Shown in pieces: positions 61,530-64,000 of a DNA stretch of 64,000 bases (its first letter is position 1; the number at the start of each line of letters is the position of its first letter). The stretch covers positions 24,826 to 88,825 of the forward strand of contig NZ_JACONW010000005.1 of NCBI RefSeq assembly GCF_014357575.1, read 5' to 3'. This DNA is from Pseudomonas folii. GTDB taxonomy: Bacteria; Pseudomonadota; Gammaproteobacteria; Pseudomonadales; Pseudomonadaceae. The translations under genes were made by a program, and so were the position numbers. The notes under the pieces are model-generated. The model had not been told where the DNA came from, made no database searches, and worked only from the letters and a program-made list of their open reading frames with translations.

Positions 61530-64000
61530 GTGCCAGACAATCTGCCTGTTGATGTTCCCGTCCATACCGAATCCGATCTGACGCCACCCAACCAGCTGCC
61601 GCTGATCAAACGCATGCTCGCGCGATTGATGGGGCGCGGATTGAATCGCCTGGGCGCGCAACATCCGCCTTCCTGGAATCAGGGTCATGCTGACGGCTAC
61701 CTCAACGGTCACTTGCAGGGTGTCGAGGAGGGCTATGCCGAGGGGCACCTTGACGGCATCGAAGAGGGCCGCAAGGTTCTGGTGATCCGCGACATGCGTT
61801 CAAATGAGCATCGTGGCCCCCAAATCGATGATCATCTGTTCGATGACTGGCGTCTGCCGCTGACCGCCGACATCAAGAAACGCATGAAGGCCGACGTCGG
61901 GCAGAAGTTACCTGCCCATGCGCAACCCAGTGCGGCGCAATGGAAGATGATCTTCAGTGACACGCCGTCCACTTACGTCATTGCGGGCGCGGGCGCGGGT
62001 AAGTCGACATCGCTGGTGTTGCGCATCCTGCTGCTGAACCATTACCTGGGGTTCGAGCTGGACTCCATGACTGTGGTGACCTTCACTAGGGAGTCGCGCA
62101 AGGATTTCGTCAATAAACTGGTCGAGATATTTGCCTGCTGGGGGCTCGATCTGGACCAGAAGCAGGCGCGGGACGTGGTTCGCACGTTCCATTCGCGGAT
62201 TCTGCCGTTGGTGCGCAGCATGCCGGGCCTTGAGAAACTCACTGCTTTTGAAAACCTCGGTGCCCAATCCATGGCAGGGCTGGAGGAGGGGGCGGACAGC
62301 AATCCTTTTGATCTGCGCATCAATGACGCTCAGCGTCAGCAACTGAATCTCTGCTATCGCGACCTGTATGCCAGTAACGAGCGTTTCCGCGCGGTCATGG
62401 CGCCGTTATATCGCCAGGCGCTCCAGCTCAAGGAACTGGAGCGCGACCACCCCGATGTACAGAAGCGGGTGACGGTCACTGAGTTGTCGGCCAAACGCGA
62501 TGAAGAGCTGTGCGACATCATTGAAGACTTGTGGATTCGCGCCAGAGCCTGGCCCATCAAAGGCGTCGAGCCTATGCGGCAGACTGTCGAGATCAACGGC
62601 TTTGGCTTTCACTTGCACGGCTATATCGCAGAGCTGGATGCCTGGGTGGTACTCGGCTTGGATCCATCCGAAGACCAGCAAATGAAACGCCCGGGGGCGA
62701 AATTGCCGATCTGGGCAGAGTGGGTCATCAAGCGCACACTGTTTCAAGCTTTCTGCCGCAAGCCATTGATATGGCTCGATAACTATGAGGCGGGCAGCCG
62801 AGTGCTGCAGTCCTTGTCCGGCGCAGCGGTTGCCGGGCCAGGATTCGATTACAAGGTCAAGGGTGATCTCAGCGCCGCGCCGTTGCTGGACAGCTTTGTT
62901 GCGGCGGCAGGTTTTATTGAAAACCTGGGGCTGGATGTGCCCGCATCCGTTGCTGAAATGAGCTTTGCCAATAACGATCCCGACCGCTATTTCTTTGAGG
63001 CGCTGAGCCTTTTCTGGAAGGCCTTCGAAAATCACTTGCTGACCCAGACGCCGCCAGTGATGACCTATAACCGGATGTTCGCCCTGTTTGGCGAGAACTC
63101 GCCGGAAAACCTCAAGCTGGTGGGCGATCATCAGCTCAGGCCATTGGCCCATTTGATGATCGATGAGTTTCAGGACGTCTCGCCGCAGATCGTTTCCTGG
63201 GTGCGCGCCTGTCTGCGAGAGATACGTCGTCGCGGACCTTATCTGCATGTCGGGCGGGCCGCGCGGCATGCCTCTCTGTTGTGTGTCGGGGATGACTGGC
63301 AATCGATCTACGGCTGGCGTGGCAGCTCACCGAAATTCTTCATGGAGTTTCCCAAGGAGTTTCCTGCGCCGGCCACCACCAGGGTCATGCTCAGTGACAA
63401 CTACCGGAGCCACCAGCACATTATTGATGCGGCCGAACACATTGTGCGGGCTGCGCCAGCCATTGCGGGGAAGAAAGCCAAAGCCAGCGGTGCGGCGCAG
63501 GAGCTGATACCGGTTACTGTGCTGGAGCGAAATGATGAGGCACTGGCTGAACGTTTGATCGAGCACTATAACGACGGCGATTCGATTCTGTTGCTGTATC
63601 GCAAGAGCAGCGATAAAGCCTTGCTTTCCGATAAGTTACAAGCGTTAGTGAATGCTGATTATGCGCTGCCGCCTCAATCGCGACGTTTCAAGCAGCTGAC
63701 CTATCACAGCGCCAAAGGCCTGCAGGCGGACGCAGTATTCCTGCTGGGCGATTGCCAGCATCTGACGCACTCGCCGTACAAGAATCAGCTTTATCGTCAG
63801 GCCGGATTAGGTAACCCCGGAGATACCGATGCTTTCGATAATGCGCAAAAAGACGAAGTGCTGCGCTTGGCCTACGTGGCGATTACCCGGGCTGTGCGGC
63901 ATTGCTATTGGTATATCGATGGCAGCGCAAAGGAAGGGGGGAACACGACAAAGGCGTCAGACCGGATCCCTGCAGACAAGCCGTTTTTTGAGGATCAGCG
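61530..64000 (+). CDS. UvrD/Rep-type superfamily 1 helicase, incomplete at window end
   Basis: The frame, open to the window edge, starts at a GTG (61530) with GGAG five bases before it. The first 150 residues are unusual: residues 52-80 have a glycine at every fourth position. Then the helicase core: Walker A IAGAGAGKST (Lys158), motif II DEFQDVSP near 545, motif III GDDWQSIYGWRG, motif IV DNYRSHQHI, motif V TYHSAKGLQADAVF and motif VI LAYVAITRAVR. It unwinds DNA 3'-5' with ATP and probably acts in repair or stress. The C-terminus lies beyond the window. Confidence 0.9.
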   Translation, partial: MPDNLPVDVPVHTESDLTPPNQLPLIKRMLARLMGRGLNRLGAQHPPSWNQGHADGYLNGHLQGVEEGYAEGHLDGIEEGRKVLVIRDMRSNEHRGPQIDDHLFDDWRLPLTADIKKRMKADVGQKLPAHAQPSAAQWKMIFSDTPSTYVIAGAGAGKSTSLVLRILLLNHYLGFELDSMTVVTFTRESRKDFVNKLVEIFACWGLDLDQKQARDVVRTFHSRILPLVRSMPGLEKLTAFENLGAQSMAGLEEGADSNPFDLRINDAQRQQLNLCYRDLYASNERFRAVMAPLYRQALQLKELERDHPDVQKRVTVTELSAKRDEELCDIIEDLWIRARAWPIKGVEPMRQTVEINGFGFHLHGYIAELDAWVVLGLDPSEDQQMKRPGAKLPIWAEWVIKRTLFQAFCRKPLIWLDNYEAGSRVLQSLSGAAVAGPGFDYKVKGDLSAAPLLDSFVAAAGFIENLGLDVPASVAEMSFANNDPDRYFFEALSLFWKAFENHLLTQTPPVMTYNRMFALFGENSPENLKLVGDHQLRPLAHLMIDEFQDVSPQIVSWVRACLREIRRRGPYLHVGRAARHASLLCVGDDWQSIYGWRGSSPKFFMEFPKEFPAPATTRVMLSDNYRSHQHIIDAAEHIVRAAPAIAGKKAKASGAAQELIPVTVLERNDEALAERLIEHYNDGDSILLLYRKSSDKALLSDKLQALVNADYALPPQSRRFKQLTYHSAKGLQADAVFLLGDCQHLTHSPYKNQLYRQAGLGNPGDTDAFDNAQKDEVLRLAYVAITRAVRHCYWYIDGSAKEGGNTTKASDRIPADKPFFEDQ

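Noticed and set aside
1..64000. CRISPR arrays, tRNA or rRNA genes
   Set aside because: No short regularly spaced repeats, cloverleaf-like sequences or ribosomal RNA segments were noticed on either strand.

Overview
The window looks like part of a Pseudomonas chromosome. The protein families, the ferulate-type ech-vdh-fcs order, the P4-type integrase and the pair of GC-rich palindromic repeats all fit that genus. This is a judgement from recognised families; no database search was run.

Layout. (1) 1-5.2 kb is ordinary chromosome: an MFS exporter behind a probable TetR-type operator, a DUF4174 exported protein, a DUF1349 protein, a divergent HxlR regulator / old yellow enzyme pair, and a carboxymuconolactone decarboxylase-like protein. 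(2) 5.25-51.5 kb is a foreign element of about 46 kb. It is bounded by 26-bp direct repeats (24/26 identical) that both encode the last codons of a LysR gene, with TGCCCCCA arm-type repeats just inside each end and a tyrosine integrase next to the right end. The integrase carries a frameshift and an internal stop, the MobH relaxase is a remnant, and other genes are fragments, so this is a decayed, probably immobile, integrative conjugative element (ICE). (3) 51.5-64 kb is chromosome again: the LysR gene used as the target, a divergent quinone-oxidoreductase-like gene, an unrecognised PP-loop ATPase, a DinG-like helicase, phosphoglucomutase, a pirin, and a UvrD-type helicase that runs off the end.

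Cargo, left to right: remnants of sulP and arsB, intact arsC and truncated arsH; a CHASE3-type chemoreceptor; a three-gene RND efflux operon whose first gene fuses a complete MFS transporter to an RND periplasmic adaptor, with a divergent TetR regulator; an NAD(P)-binding epimerase-like gene with a divergent LysR gene; a 2-hydroxycarboxylate transporter, LysR regulator and leuC/leuD-like dehydratase set; ICE remnants; then the main catabolic block (27.7-47.7 kb).

The catabolic block has ech, vdh and fcs, which would convert ferulate or p-coumarate through their CoA thioesters to vanillate or 4-hydroxybenzoate, with a MarR regulator at its end. Next comes a LysR-linked DUF1302-DUF1329-YCF48-RND set, likely an envelope uptake or export system for hydrophobic compounds. 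After that are an MFS permease, a fumarylacetoacetase-family hydrolase, a cyclase-family hydrolase, an orphan Tat-type solute-binding protein, a LysR regulator and an SDR. An Rrf2 regulator/methyltransferase pair and insertion-sequence debris fill the right end. The simplest reading is an island that gave its host phenylpropanoid/lignin-fragment metabolism, hydroxy-acid use, efflux and arsenate reduction, and has since lost mobility.
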